A stretch of DNA of 11,220 bases from Acidimicrobiaceae bacterium (GTDB lineage Bacteria; Actinomycetota; Acidimicrobiia; Acidimicrobiales; RAAP-2), in assembly GCA_003131665.1 (NCBI GenBank), contig PKWA01000061.1, positions 199 through 11,418 of the forward strand, given 5' to 3'. Shown piece by piece: positions 1 through 6,669 of this stretch. The notes under the pieces were generated by a model. The model was not told where the DNA came from, ran no database searches, and saw nothing but the letters and a program-made list of their open reading frames with translations. Numbering within the stretch: position 1 is the stretch's first letter; each line of letters begins with the position of its first letter. A program made the position numbers and the translations under genes.

Positions 1-948
1 GACGCAGTCTTCTCCCGTATCACCGAGTCCCCGTCCACTCTTGGCGAGTTGGCGCTCGACGCCGTCAAGGGTGATGAGCGTCTCCCCCGGGCGAGCCCGA
101 CGGGCTCGAAGGGTGCGTTGGGCTACCTGGGCCGCGTCGTAGGGATGGGTGGGTTGGCCCAGTTCGAGCATGACGAGATTGGACGCGTCGACGACATTAG
201 AGATCGGGCGCATACCCGCATTTTGCAGTCGCTGTGCGACCCACGGGGGCGACGCCGTCACTGTCACGTTGCGAAGCACCGAGACGGTGAGTCGACCACA
301 GAGATCCGGGTCGTTAATGGACGCGCTCGCGAAGGAGTCGCTCTCGACCTTTGAGTTTGTGGACGCTAAAGCGGGAGAACGCAAGGTACGGCGAAAACGT
401 GTCGCGAGGTCACGAGCGACACCCTCGACACACCACGCATCGGGTCGATTGCCTTCAACCGACACGTCAAAGATCACGTCCGGAGTGATATTGAGCGCCG
501 CTAAGAGCCCCTCGCCCACGTGGGCTTCAATGAGCTCGTCGAGCACCATGAGCCCCTGGTGATCGTCGCTCAACTCGAGTTCGCGCGACGAACAGAGCAT
601 GCCGTGCGAGGTGACGCCGCGAACGGCGCGTTCGCTGATCGTAAAGCCGCCCGGTAGGACAGCTCCGACCGGTGCCAGCGGCACGTAATTGCCCACGACA
701 AAGTTGGCGGCACCGCACACGATCTCCAACGGTCCATGACCGGCTTCAACCACCACCAAGCGAATTCGATCAGCACCTGGAATGTCGCGGATCTGGTCCA
801 CTCGGGCCACGACCACGTCCTCGAGACCCTGGCCCACGTTGTGGACTCCTTCCACAACGAGACCGAGATCGTCGAGCACCGTTCGCAACTCCTCGGCCGA
901 CTCTGGCAGTTCGACGAACTCTCGTAACCAGTTCAGTGAGATCTTCAC
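1..948 (-). CDS. pheT: Phenylalanine--tRNA ligase beta subunit, N-terminal part (cut by window edge)
   Basis: This is the beta chain of the cytoplasmic (alpha-beta)2 phenylalanyl-tRNA synthetase, which charges tRNA-Phe. The first 316 codons are present and the reading frame is still open at base 1. The protein begins VKISLNWLREFVELP, the usual PheT start. Residues ~40-150 form the OB-fold tRNA-binding domain (IPGADRIRLVVVEAG, VCGAAN, GVTSHGMLCSSREL). Next come the FDV-x-VEGNRPDAW motif (~164-178) and the start of the B3/B4 editing domain (~200 onward, with ELGQPTHPYDAAQ near 266-278). The B5 and catalytic-like domains lie outside the window. I translated this frame base by base and saw no frameshift. 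The GTG start overlaps the pheS TGA as GTGA with no Shine-Dalgarno in front, so translation is probably coupled to pheS, giving equal subunit amounts. Confidence 0.96.
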   Translation of the reverse strand, partial: MKISLNWLREFVELPESAEELRTVLDDLGLVVEGVHNVGQGLEDVVVARVDQIRDIPGADRIRLVVVEAGHGPLEIVCGAANFVVGNYVPLAPVGAVLPGGFTISERAVRGVTSHGMLCSSRELELSDDHQGLMVLDELIEAHVGEGLLAALNITPDVIFDVSVEGNRPDAWCVEGVARDLATRFRRTLRSPALASTNSKVESDSFASASINDPDLCGRLTVSVLRNVTVTASPPWVAQRLQNAGMRPISNVVDASNLVMLELGQPTHPYDAAQVAQRTLRARRARPGETLITLDGVERQLAKSGRGLGDTGEDCV

Positions 949-2018
949 GAGAACTGACCCAAAAAGCGCACATCGTTTTCGATGAGCGCGCGCATGTCAC
1001 TCACTTCGTGACGCATCTGCGCGCATCGATCGATGCCAAAGCCAAAGGCGAAGCCGCTCCACTGATCACCGTCGATACCCACGGCCTCGAGGACGGCGGG
1101 GTCTAACATGCCGCAACCTCCGAGCTCAAGCCAACCCGAGGATGAACACGTGCGACACCCGGCCCCCCGACAGATGGTGCACGTGACTTCGAACTCCGCC
1201 GACGGCTCGGTGAAGGGAAAGTAACCCGGACGAAGGCGAGAGGAGATGTCGGGACCGAAATACGCCCGAGTGAATGTCTCGATAACGCCAGCCAAGTCGC
1301 CAAAGGAGATCCCGCGATCGACGACCAGTCCCTCGATTTGGTGAAAGCTGTAGAGGTGGCTGGCGTCGGGCGTGTCGCGACGAAAACAACGACCGGGCAT
1401 CACGGAGTGGATCGGCAATGAATCGGTAGCGACGGCGCGCTCCATGAGGTGAATCTGCGTCGGAGACGTGTGCGTGCGAAGCACCACCGTCTCGGGTTCG
1501 CCCAGGTCGACGTAGAAGGTATCCCACAATCCCCGCGCCGGATGGGCCGGGGGGATGTTGAGCGCCTCGAAGTTGTACCAGTCACTCTCCACTTCGGGGC
1601 CGTCGGCGACCGTGAAGCCCATACCGATAAACACGTCCTCGAGCTCACGTTGCGTAAGAGCGATTAGGCCGGGATGTCCAACCGCCAAGGGCCAGCGCAC
1701 GTCGCTGGCGATCACGTCACCGAGATCGAGTCGGTCGGCCTCAAGTGACAACTGGCGAGCGTCCCGGCGCAAGAGCGCTCGGCGCTCTTCGAGCGCGGCT
1801 TCCACGACTCGGCGAGCCTCTTGGAGTTGCGCGCCCGCGGCCTTACGTGCCTCGGGGTCGAGCGTGCCCAACGACTTTTGCAAACTGGCCAGGATTGATC
1901 GCTTGCCAGTCAGCGAGGCTTCCGCGTCTCGCAACGCGTCCAACGTCGAAAGGGCCGAGATCGTCGACAGTAGGTCCGCAGTTTGTTGGGCGAGATCAGC
2001 GAGTGGTGAGGTGGGCAT
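945..2018 (-). CDS. pheS: Phenylalanine--tRNA ligase alpha subunit
   Basis: This is the catalytic alpha chain of phenylalanyl-tRNA synthetase, 357 residues and full length. An N-terminal coiled coil (~5-95, Glu/Arg/Ala-rich) is followed by the class II core. Core motifs are HTSP (183-186), motif 2 (GRCFRRDTPDASH from 209, then FHQIEGL), EPSAEFEV (271-278) and motif 3 (GFGIDRCAQM, 326-335). Four cysteines at 280, 283, 288 and 291 (CTIC...GCRTC) form the knuckle found just before GWLEL in many bacterial PheS proteins. The ATG start lies 5 bases after the stop of the upstream methyltransferase gene, and no strong Shine-Dalgarno is visible, which fits translational coupling. pheT follows with a GTGA overlap. 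Confidence 0.97.
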   Translation of the reverse strand: MPTSPLADLAQQTADLLSTISALSTLDALRDAEASLTGKRSILASLQKSLGTLDPEARKAAGAQLQEARRVVEAALEERRALLRRDARQLSLEADRLDLGDVIASDVRWPLAVGHPGLIALTQRELEDVFIGMGFTVADGPEVESDWYNFEALNIPPAHPARGLWDTFYVDLGEPETVVLRTHTSPTQIHLMERAVATDSLPIHSVMPGRCFRRDTPDASHLYSFHQIEGLVVDRGISFGDLAGVIETFTRAYFGPDISSRLRPGYFPFTEPSAEFEVTCTICRGAGCRTCSSSGWLELGGCGMLDPAVLEAVGIDGDQWSGFAFGFGIDRCAQMRHEVSDMRALIENDVRFLGQFS

Positions 2019-2023
2019 GACGT

Positions 2024-2836
2024 CTAAAGGCTAGGAGATGGTGGCGGCGAAGTCGTGTCTTGACGTTGCCAGAGCGCCTCGAACGCGACGAGCGAGCCCG
2101 CGACGCCCGCGTTGAGCGATTCGCTCGCTCCGGACATCTCGATGGTGATGGCCCTATCACAAAGCGCCACCGACACGTCGTCGAGACCGCTGGCCTCGTT
2201 GCCAATGACGACCACTGTCGCCTGGGAGTAGTTCTCGAGTCGATGACTACGACCCCCACGTACGACGGTGGCGAGGGTCGTCGCCCCGCGAGTGACGAAC
2301 GAGTCCAGTGTCCCCTCCAGCGAACCGACCGCGACCGGCACATGAAAAATCGAGCCGGCCGTGGCTCGAAGGGTCTTGGGGTTAAAGGGGTCGACCGACT
2401 GGCCGGTAAAGACGACGCCAGTTGCCCCGGTCGCGTCGGCTGAGCGAATCAACGTGCCGGCGTTGCCGGGATCTCGAACGTCGTGCAGCACCAAGATCAA
2501 TCCCGCGCAGGCAATATCCTCGACGGGCGTCAGCGGCAGGCGGATCGCGCCCAGCACCGGCTGGGGAGTCGCGGCGTCCGCGATCCGCTCGAGCACACCG
2601 GGGGCGAGTGAAAACACCCGGACACCCTGTGCCACGGCGCGGGATCGAATCTCGCCCACTTCGACGCTGGAGTACTCCGTCGCGTCGACGTAGATCGCCT
2701 CAAACTCAATCGACGCGTCAAGTGCGGCCAGCACGAGGTCGGGCCCTTCCAACACGCACGTGGCTTCACTCCAGCGCAACGAACGTTTCTGGACGAGTCG
2801 TCGGAGTCGACGCACTCTTTGGTGTGAAGACCCCAA
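2024..2836 (-). CDS. TrmH/SpoU-family 2'-O-ribose RNA methyltransferase
   Basis: This is a SAM-dependent SPOUT methyltransferase, probably acting on rRNA or tRNA ribose. The exact target cannot be told from sequence. The N-terminal substrate-binding domain (~1-100) carries HQRVRRLRRL and VLEGPDLVLAAL, as in RlmB/TsnR-like proteins. The knotted domain has motif 1 (HDVRDPGNAGTLIRSADATG, N125 and R131), motif 2 (IGNEASGL, 211-218) and motif 3 (IEMSGASESLNAGVAGSL, with N242 in the SAM-binding loop). No ATG lies near the N-terminus. I chose TTG at 2836 because it gives the family's usual short lead-in before the RVRRL helix, 270 residues in all, and clears rplT. A TTG at 2896 would add 20 residues and overlap rplT by 44 bases. 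A GTG at 2815 is also possible. A TrmH-family gene between rplT and pheS is common in Actinomycetota. Confidence 0.9.
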   Translation of the reverse strand: MGSSHQRVRRLRRLVQKRSLRWSEATCVLEGPDLVLAALDASIEFEAIYVDATEYSSVEVGEIRSRAVAQGVRVFSLAPGVLERIADAATPQPVLGAIRLPLTPVEDIACAGLILVLHDVRDPGNAGTLIRSADATGATGVVFTGQSVDPFNPKTLRATAGSIFHVPVAVGSLEGTLDSFVTRGATTLATVVRGGRSHRLENYSQATVVVIGNEASGLDDVSVALCDRAITIEMSGASESLNAGVAGSLVAFEALWQRQDTTSPPPSPSL

Positions 2837-2852
2837 GGCCTCGATGAGCGCG

Positions 2853-3212
2853 CTACTTCGCGAGTGCGGCGCCAGCCTGGGCGACAATGGCGTCAAAGGC
2901 GCCCGAGTCGTTCACGGCCAAGTCCGCCAGCATGCGCCGGTCGACTTCGATACCCGCGGCGTTGAGCCCAGCGATGAAACGGCTATAACTCATGCCGTTG
3001 GCCCGCGTCCCGGCGTTGATGCGTTGAATCCATAGTTTGCGCATCTCACCCTTACGAGCGCGACGATCTCGAAACGCGTAAACCCCGGCGTGCTGCACCG
3101 CTTGGTTCGCGCTGCGAAAGGTCCGGCTACGGTCGCCGTAGTACCCCTTGGCCTCTTCAAGAATCGCCTTGTGATGCTTTTTGGCGTTAACGGCTCTTTT
3201 AACTCTTGCCAT
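2853..3212 (-). CDS. rplT: 50S ribosomal protein L20
   Basis: L20 binds 23S rRNA early in 50S assembly. The protein is 119 residues, normal length, and recognisable throughout: [59 protein letters not shown] and the C-terminal [12 protein letters not shown]. The N-terminal ~60 residues form the basic rRNA-binding extension and the rest is the globular domain. An AGAGGT-type Shine-Dalgarno lies about 7 bases before the ATG. It is the third gene of the infC-rpmI-rplT set, 27 bases after rpmI. L20 represses this operon in E. coli and B. subtilis by binding its mRNA. Whether it does so here is unknown. Confidence 0.98.
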   Translation of the reverse strand: MARVKRAVNAKKHHKAILEEAKGYYGDRSRTFRSANQAVQHAGVYAFRDRRARKGEMRKLWIQRINAGTRANGMSYSRFIAGLNAAGIEVDRRMLADLAVNDSGAFDAIVAQAGAALAK

Positions 3213-3239
3213 CTCGCTACCTCTTTCTCAACTCGTTCT

Positions 3240-3434
3240 CTAGAGACCCAACATTCGCTTGACGTGCTTCAATTGCCCCGGCGCGATGTCCGTCTCACGG
3301 CCGAGACGCCGCGAGCGTACCGACGACTTCTTTTCCATCAAATGACCGCGAAACGCCTTGCGGCGCCGGAGCTTGCCACTGCCAGTGACCTTGATGCGCT
3401 TCTTGGCGCCACTATCGGTTTTCATCTTTGGCAT
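3240..3434 (-). CDS. rpmI: 50S ribosomal protein L35
   Basis: This is a small, very basic large-subunit ribosomal protein of 64 residues, the usual L35 length. It begins MPKMKTDSGAKKRIKVTGSGK and has the typical KLRRRKAF-x-GHLMEKKSS stretch. Its ATG lies a single base after the infC stop, and a GAGGAG Shine-Dalgarno sits inside the last codons of infC. Translation is therefore likely coupled to infC. rplT follows 27 bases downstream. Confidence 0.97.
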   Translation of the reverse strand: MPKMKTDSGAKKRIKVTGSGKLRRRKAFRGHLMEKKSSVRSRRLGRETDIAPGQLKHVKRMLGL

Positions 3435-3435
3435 C

Positions 3436-4044
3436 TCAGCTCTCCTCTATAGAATCTTCCGCGCCGGCTGGCGCGACTTCTTGCTCCGCAACAACTTTCG
3501 AACTCACCACGATCTTCGCCTTGGTCTTCTTTTCGGGCCCCAACACCATGATCATGTTGCGACCATCGAGCTTGGGGGCCGACTCCACCTTGGCCACGTC
3601 CTCAAGCCTTTCGATGATGCGATCGAGGATCTTCTTACCCAACTCTGGGTGGGCGGACTCTCGGCCCCGGAACATGATGGTGACTTTGACCTTGTGACCT
3701 TCGCCCAAGAACTTCTCCACCAGACGCGTCTTGGTGTCGAAGTCTCCGGCGCCGATTTTCGGCCGGTACTTCATCTCCTTGACGCCCACGTTGAGGGTCT
3801 TGCGGCGCGACTCCTTGGCCTTTTGGGCCTCGTCGAATTTGAACTTGCCGTAGTCCATAATGCGACAGACGGGCGGCTGCGCGGTGGGCGCGATCTCCAC
3901 TAAATCCAAATCGAGGCTCTTAGCCAGCGCCAACGCGTCGCGAGTTGCCATGACGCCTCGCTGATTTCCCTCTTGATCAATCAGTCGGACGGTTTCGACT
4001 CGAATACGTTCGTTGACACGGTGGTCTCCAGGCACAGTTGCGAT
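3436..4044 (-). CDS. infC: Translation initiation factor IF-3 (probable ATC start)
   Basis: IF3 binds the 30S subunit, prevents early 50S joining and proofreads start codon and initiator tRNA. The N-terminal domain (~6-75) carries DHRVNERIR, DLVEIAPTAQPPVCRIMDYG and KFKFDEAQK. A lysine-rich linker leads to the C-terminal domain (~85-180; MKYRPKI, FDTKTRLVEKFLGEGHKVKV, FRGRE, MVLGPEKK). I place the start at ATC 4044-4042 because an AAGGAG Shine-Dalgarno (4056-4051) stands 6 bases in front, giving 202 residues with a normal N-terminus. GTG at 4035 is in frame but 15 bases from that site. The open frame continues upstream to 4158, but those codons (Pro/Arg/Trp-rich) do not resemble IF3. Rare start codons on infC are known (AUU in E. 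coli) and permit self-control, because IF3 itself discriminates against them. Confidence 0.93.
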   Translation of the reverse strand: MATVPGDHRVNERIRVETVRLIDQEGNQRGVMATRDALALAKSLDLDLVEIAPTAQPPVCRIMDYGKFKFDEAQKAKESRRKTLNVGVKEMKYRPKIGAGDFDTKTRLVEKFLGEGHKVKVTIMFRGRESAHPELGKKILDRIIERLEDVAKVESAPKLDGRNMIMVLGPEKKTKAKIVVSSKVVAEQEVAPAGAEDSIEES

Positions 4045-4050
4045 AAGTCT

Positions 4051-4056
4051 CTCCTT
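4051..4056 (-). promoter_or_regulatory. Shine-Dalgarno of infC that decides the ATC start
   Basis: The mRNA-sense sequence AAGGAG is followed by 6 bases (AGACTT) and then ATC. No ATG, GTG or TTG lies at a workable distance; the nearest in-frame GTG is 15 bases away. This site is the main reason for placing the infC start at ATC 4044. Confidence 0.7.
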
Positions 4057-4063
4057 GCTCGAC

Positions 4064-4084
4064 GCGACACCTCGGTGGTGTCGC
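4064..4084 (-). promoter_or_regulatory. Perfect 8-bp hairpin in the infC leader
   Basis: The mRNA-sense arm GCGACACC (4084-4077), loop ACCGA and arm GGTGTCGC (4071-4064) form an uninterrupted, mostly G-C 8-bp stem with a 5-base loop. It ends 7 bases before the infC Shine-Dalgarno. There is no following U-run, so a simple terminator is unlikely. A role in translational control of infC-rpmI-rplT, for instance by IF3, L20 or a ribosome-stalling event, is inference. The stem is equally palindromic in DNA, so a protein-binding operator is an alternative. Confidence 0.5.
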
Positions 4085-4182
4085 CAGGGCAAGCGAGGCG
4101 CAAAACTCCTTGGAACCCGGGCGCACGCTGGTGGCCAGGTGGACGTTGGCGCTGCCAACCTCGCTTGCTGAACTGACCAACC

Positions 4183-4188
4183 ACGCTA
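4183..4188 (-). promoter_or_regulatory. Candidate -10 box for the infC operon
   Basis: On the minus strand TAGCGT fits TANNNT and would give a leader of about 130 bases containing the hairpin at 4064-4084. No good -35 hexamer is visible 16-18 bases upstream, so this is only a weak proposal. Confidence 0.2.
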
Positions 4189-4228
4189 GCAGACGGCTCT
4201 CGAGCCTTCGTCGCCCGGATTTAGCCGC

Positions 4229-4244
4229 TACGTTGGTTCGCGTG
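4229..4244 (+). promoter_or_regulatory. Candidate -10 box for a leaderless DUF1844-like transcript
   Basis: TACGTT (4229-4234) fits the actinobacterial -10 pattern TANNNT. Exactly 7 bases separate it from the GTG at 4242, so transcription would begin at or next to the start codon. No Shine-Dalgarno is present, which agrees with a leaderless message. TTCGTC (4207-4212), 16 bases upstream, is a poor -35. Confidence 0.4.
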
Positions 4245-4538
4245 AGCGATCGGCCCGACAGTGGTGAATTCAACGAAGCCGAAGAGATCGCCTACCTCCA
4301 GGCGGCGCCGGTTGAGACCATTCTCGGTAACCATCTGTTCGTGCTCTTGCAAGTCGCGGCCCTTCGTCTGGCTGAGACACCGCCGAACTTGGCCGCCGCC
4401 GGGCTCGTCATCGACACCGTGGCGGCCATGGTCAACACCGGAGGTGAGCGACTCGGCGAGCACGTCGATCTCTATCGAAACGCGCTGGCCGAAGTACAGC
4501 AGGCGTACGTTCGCGCGAAGAGTTCCACGCCGGCATAA
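4242..4538 (+). CDS. DUF1844-like small protein divergent from infC
   Basis: This is a 98-residue predicted cytoplasmic protein of unknown function. The acidic N-terminus (VSDRPDSGEFNEAEEIAYLQ) precedes a helical core: LFVLLQVAALRLAETPPNLAAAG, then VIDTVAAMV, then LYRNALAEVQQAYV near the end. The pattern of a hydrophobic helix, a PPNL turn, an I-D-x-x-A-A-M helix and a final L-x-x-L-Q-x-A-Y-V helix fits DUF1844. From memory, DUF1844 genes sit beside infC in many Actinomycetota, which the position here supports. I chose GTG 4242 because upstream in-frame codons overlap the infC control region and look non-coding, and because the -10-like box at 4229 points to this codon. The TAA stop directly abuts the stop of the convergent kinase gene. 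Confidence 0.75.
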   Translation: MSDRPDSGEFNEAEEIAYLQAAPVETILGNHLFVLLQVAALRLAETPPNLAAAGLVIDTVAAMVNTGGERLGEHVDLYRNALAEVQQAYVRAKSSTPA

Positions 4539-5900
4539 CTAGGGCGCCACCGACTCCGCGAGCGGCAAAACAAAGCGCAACCCGAGTCCCCCAAAGACGC
4601 TGGGCTCGGTCGTCAACGTTCCTCCGAGGGACTCCGCGACGTCGGCCATGATGCTCATGCCGAGTCCTGAACCACCGGTCTCTCGCGAGCGGGACTCGTC
4701 AAAACGCTGGAACCGTTGGGGACGAAGGCCGTACGAGGGCAGTCCCGAGCCGCCGTCTTCGATCAGTAGCGTCGCCTCACGGCGATTGGTCTTGAGCGTC
4801 ACTCGAAGTGGAGCGTCTCGAGGGGTGTGGCGAACGACGTTGTTCAAAGCATTGCTGATGAGTCGTTCGACGAAGTCTGGACGAGCTCGAATGGTGAGGC
4901 GCGGCTCGATCTCGCTCGTGAGCGGTCGATCGGGATGTTCCGCGGCAAATTCGCTCACCCGGTTACGAAGCAAATCGCTCAGATTGACCGGCTGTTCCGC
5001 GTGATGAGGCGCCTCTCGGATCTGGGCGAGTAAGAGCAGGTCTCGCACGAGTTCTTCCATTCGTTCCACCTCGCGTTGGACTCGCGTGACGGCTCGAATC
5101 CGTTGCTCGGGGGTCACCTGACCGCTGGCCAGAAGTTCGTTGTAGCCCTTCACCACCGTCAGAGGCGTTCTCAGCTCATGCGACGCGTCGTCGACGAACT
5201 GTTGCATGGCTTTGGTGCTCTTGGTCTCGATCGCGATCCTCTCTTGGAGAGCGTTGACCATCACCGCGAGGGCCCCGCGAAGTTCTTGAAGGTCGCGACT
5301 GCCGGCGCTGGCCGGCACCGGACCGATCTCGTCACCGCTCGCCACGTCGCCCGCGTAGTTGATAAGTCGCTCCATCGATCGAAGGTCGCGTCGCATGACC
5401 TGGCGAGCCAGCACGAGACCGATGAGTGCGATGACGATGGCCGCGCTCGCTACCAACAGCCCCAGATGCTGGTTCTGTTTCGTGATGCCCGCAGTAGAAG
5501 CCGCCACCACGAGGTAGTCACCGCCGCCAATATTGAGTGAGCGAATCTGGAAACCCGGCAGGTTGCTCTCAGCTCGCACGTGGGTTAACGAATTCCTCAC
5601 GTCCGCGAGCGTCGGATGGCGGCGCAGGCCCTTCGTCACGCTATTCACTTGAGTGATAGCGCCCGAAGGAGACACAACGTCGAGCGTGAGGTCGTAACTG
5701 TCTCGCAGCACGACGTAAAGGGCGTTACTCAGCGCCGTATTGGGATTACGAAGACCACTGTCCACTACCGAATCGATGGAACTGTCCAGGGTCGCGTACT
5801 GCGATCTCGAGCTCATGGCCACCGCGAACCAGCCCACGGTCGATGCCACCAAAAGCGTCAGCAGTACAAAGATCAGGGTAAGGCGTGTCGCAATTCTCAC
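4539..5900 (-). CDS. Membrane sensor histidine kinase of a two-component system
   Basis: This 453-residue HisKA-type kinase likely senses an envelope signal and phosphorylates the response regulator encoded just upstream. Residues ~8-28 form the first membrane helix and ~30-145 an extracytoplasmic sensor region without clear family features. Residues ~147-166 are the second helix, followed by HAMP (~167-222). The HisKA box is QQFVDDASHELRTPL with phospho-acceptor H241. The ATPase domain shows the N box (NALNNVVRHTP, ~350-360), G1 (EDGGSGLP, ~381-388), the F box (RFQRFDESRSRE) and G2 (GGSGLGMS, ~409-416). The GTG start overlaps the regulator's TGA as GTGA and directly precedes the TM helix (VRIATRLTLIFVLL). 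The architecture resembles the MprB/TrcS/PrrB type, but the ligand is unknown. Confidence 0.95.
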   Translation of the reverse strand: MRIATRLTLIFVLLTLLVASTVGWFAVAMSSRSQYATLDSSIDSVVDSGLRNPNTALSNALYVVLRDSYDLTLDVVSPSGAITQVNSVTKGLRRHPTLADVRNSLTHVRAESNLPGFQIRSLNIGGGDYLVVAASTAGITKQNQHLGLLVASAAIVIALIGLVLARQVMRRDLRSMERLINYAGDVASGDEIGPVPASAGSRDLQELRGALAVMVNALQERIAIETKSTKAMQQFVDDASHELRTPLTVVKGYNELLASGQVTPEQRIRAVTRVQREVERMEELVRDLLLLAQIREAPHHAEQPVNLSDLLRNRVSEFAAEHPDRPLTSEIEPRLTIRARPDFVERLISNALNNVVRHTPRDAPLRVTLKTNRREATLLIEDGGSGLPSYGLRPQRFQRFDESRSRETGGSGLGMSIMADVAESLGGTLTTEPSVFGGLGLRFVLPLAESVAP

Positions 5901-6586
5901 TGAATAGCGGCCTGGTCCACTAACTTGAAACCCACACCTCGAATCGTCGTAATCGGCGCGAAATCGTCGCGATGAATCTTTCGCCGCACGTAGGAGATGT
6001 ACGTATCGAGCACCGAGGTCTCGGAGTCGAAGTCGATATTCCATACCTCTCGCAACAGCTGCTCGCGCGTGACCACTCGATCTTGGCGATCAAGCAGAAC
6101 TTCGAGGAGACGAAACTCGGTTGCCGAGAGGTCAATCTCCTCGGCGTCGATCGTCACTACGTGGCGATCGATGTTCATCACGAGAGGCCCGCAGGTAAGC
6201 ACGTGGTCGTCGTTGACGTCGATCCCGGTTCGTCGCAGGATCGCCGCCACGCGTAACAACAGCTCCTCGAGGCCGAAGGGCTTGCGAACATAGTCGTCGG
6301 CGCCAATACGAAGTCCGCGCTCCACGTCGTCGTCTGAGTCACGCGCCGTGAGCATCAACACGGGGGTCTTGGTATCGTGAGCCCTGAGTTTCTCGAGGAA
6401 CTCAAAGCCGTTCATGGTGGGCATATTGATGTCAACGATGCACAGATCGGCACTGCCTCGGCGCAACTGATCGAGTCCGTCCGCCCCGTTCGTCGCGCAC
6501 TGCACGACGTACCCGGCGTTGCCCAATGCGTCTTGGAGCATGTCGCGAACGCCCGGTTCATCGTCCACGACGAGTATCGTCGTCAC
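5897..6586 (-). CDS. OmpR/PhoB-family response regulator
   Basis: This 229-residue DNA-binding response regulator pairs with the downstream kinase. The receiver domain (~1-118) has the acidic pair D8-D9 (VVDDEPG), phospho-acceptor D52 (VDINMP), switch T80 (LMLTARD) and K102 (VRKPFG). The C-terminal winged helix (~130-225) has LSATEFRLLEVLL, VVTREQLLREVW, the recognition helix TSVLDTYISYVRRKI and the wing TIRGVGFKL. The start is GTG at 6586-6584, which yields the canonical MTTILVVDDE; no in-frame ATG is nearby. The GTG lacks a Shine-Dalgarno and overlaps the stop of a 5-codon mini-ORF (6583-6600). The kinase follows with a GTGA overlap. A small secreted-protein gene is transcribed divergently and is a plausible regulatory target. 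Confidence 0.95.
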   Translation of the reverse strand: MTTILVVDDEPGVRDMLQDALGNAGYVVQCATNGADGLDQLRRGSADLCIVDINMPTMNGFEFLEKLRAHDTKTPVLMLTARDSDDDVERGLRIGADDYVRKPFGLEELLLRVAAILRRTGIDVNDDHVLTCGPLVMNIDRHVVTIDAEEIDLSATEFRLLEVLLDRQDRVVTREQLLREVWNIDFDSETSVLDTYISYVRRKIHRDDFAPITTIRGVGFKLVDQAAIQ

Positions 6587-6600
6587 CGTTGAACCGCCAT
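6583..6600 (-). other. Five-codon mini-ORF in front of the response regulator gene
   Basis: ATG at 6600 reads Met-Ala-Val-Gln-Arg-stop. Its TGA overlaps the regulator's GTG as GTGA. A TANNNT box (TACGCT, minus strand, 6612-6607) lies 6 bases before this ATG, so an RNA starting near the ATG would be leaderless and would deliver ribosomes to the regulator start. This is a suggestion from spacing alone. The -35 region is poor and an 18-base ORF can arise by chance. Confidence 0.3.
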
Positions 6601-6669
6601 AGATTGAGCGTACAGTGTCGCGCTTACAAGACCCCTCGATGGCTCCGAAACCAGGTTTCTCAAGATTTC

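Noticed and set aside
4045..4158. Extension of the infC frame 38 codons upstream
   Set aside because: The Pro/Arg/Trp-rich translation does not resemble an IF3 N-terminus, covers the leader hairpin, and ignores the well-placed Shine-Dalgarno before ATC 4044.
4184..4192. GCTAGC palindrome between infC and the DUF1844-like gene as an operator
   Set aside because: A 6-bp palindrome is expected often by chance and no second copy or flanking symmetry was seen.
4110..4241. Upstream extension of the DUF1844-like frame to ATG 4110
   Set aside because: The added 44 residues read like non-coding sequence, cover the divergent infC control region and are not part of the domain. The -10-like box at 4229 points to GTG 4242.
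5901..6044. Extension of the histidine kinase frame 48 codons upstream
   Set aside because: It overlaps the DNA-binding domain of the response regulator. GTG 5900 directly precedes the first membrane helix and makes the same GTGA junction seen elsewhere.
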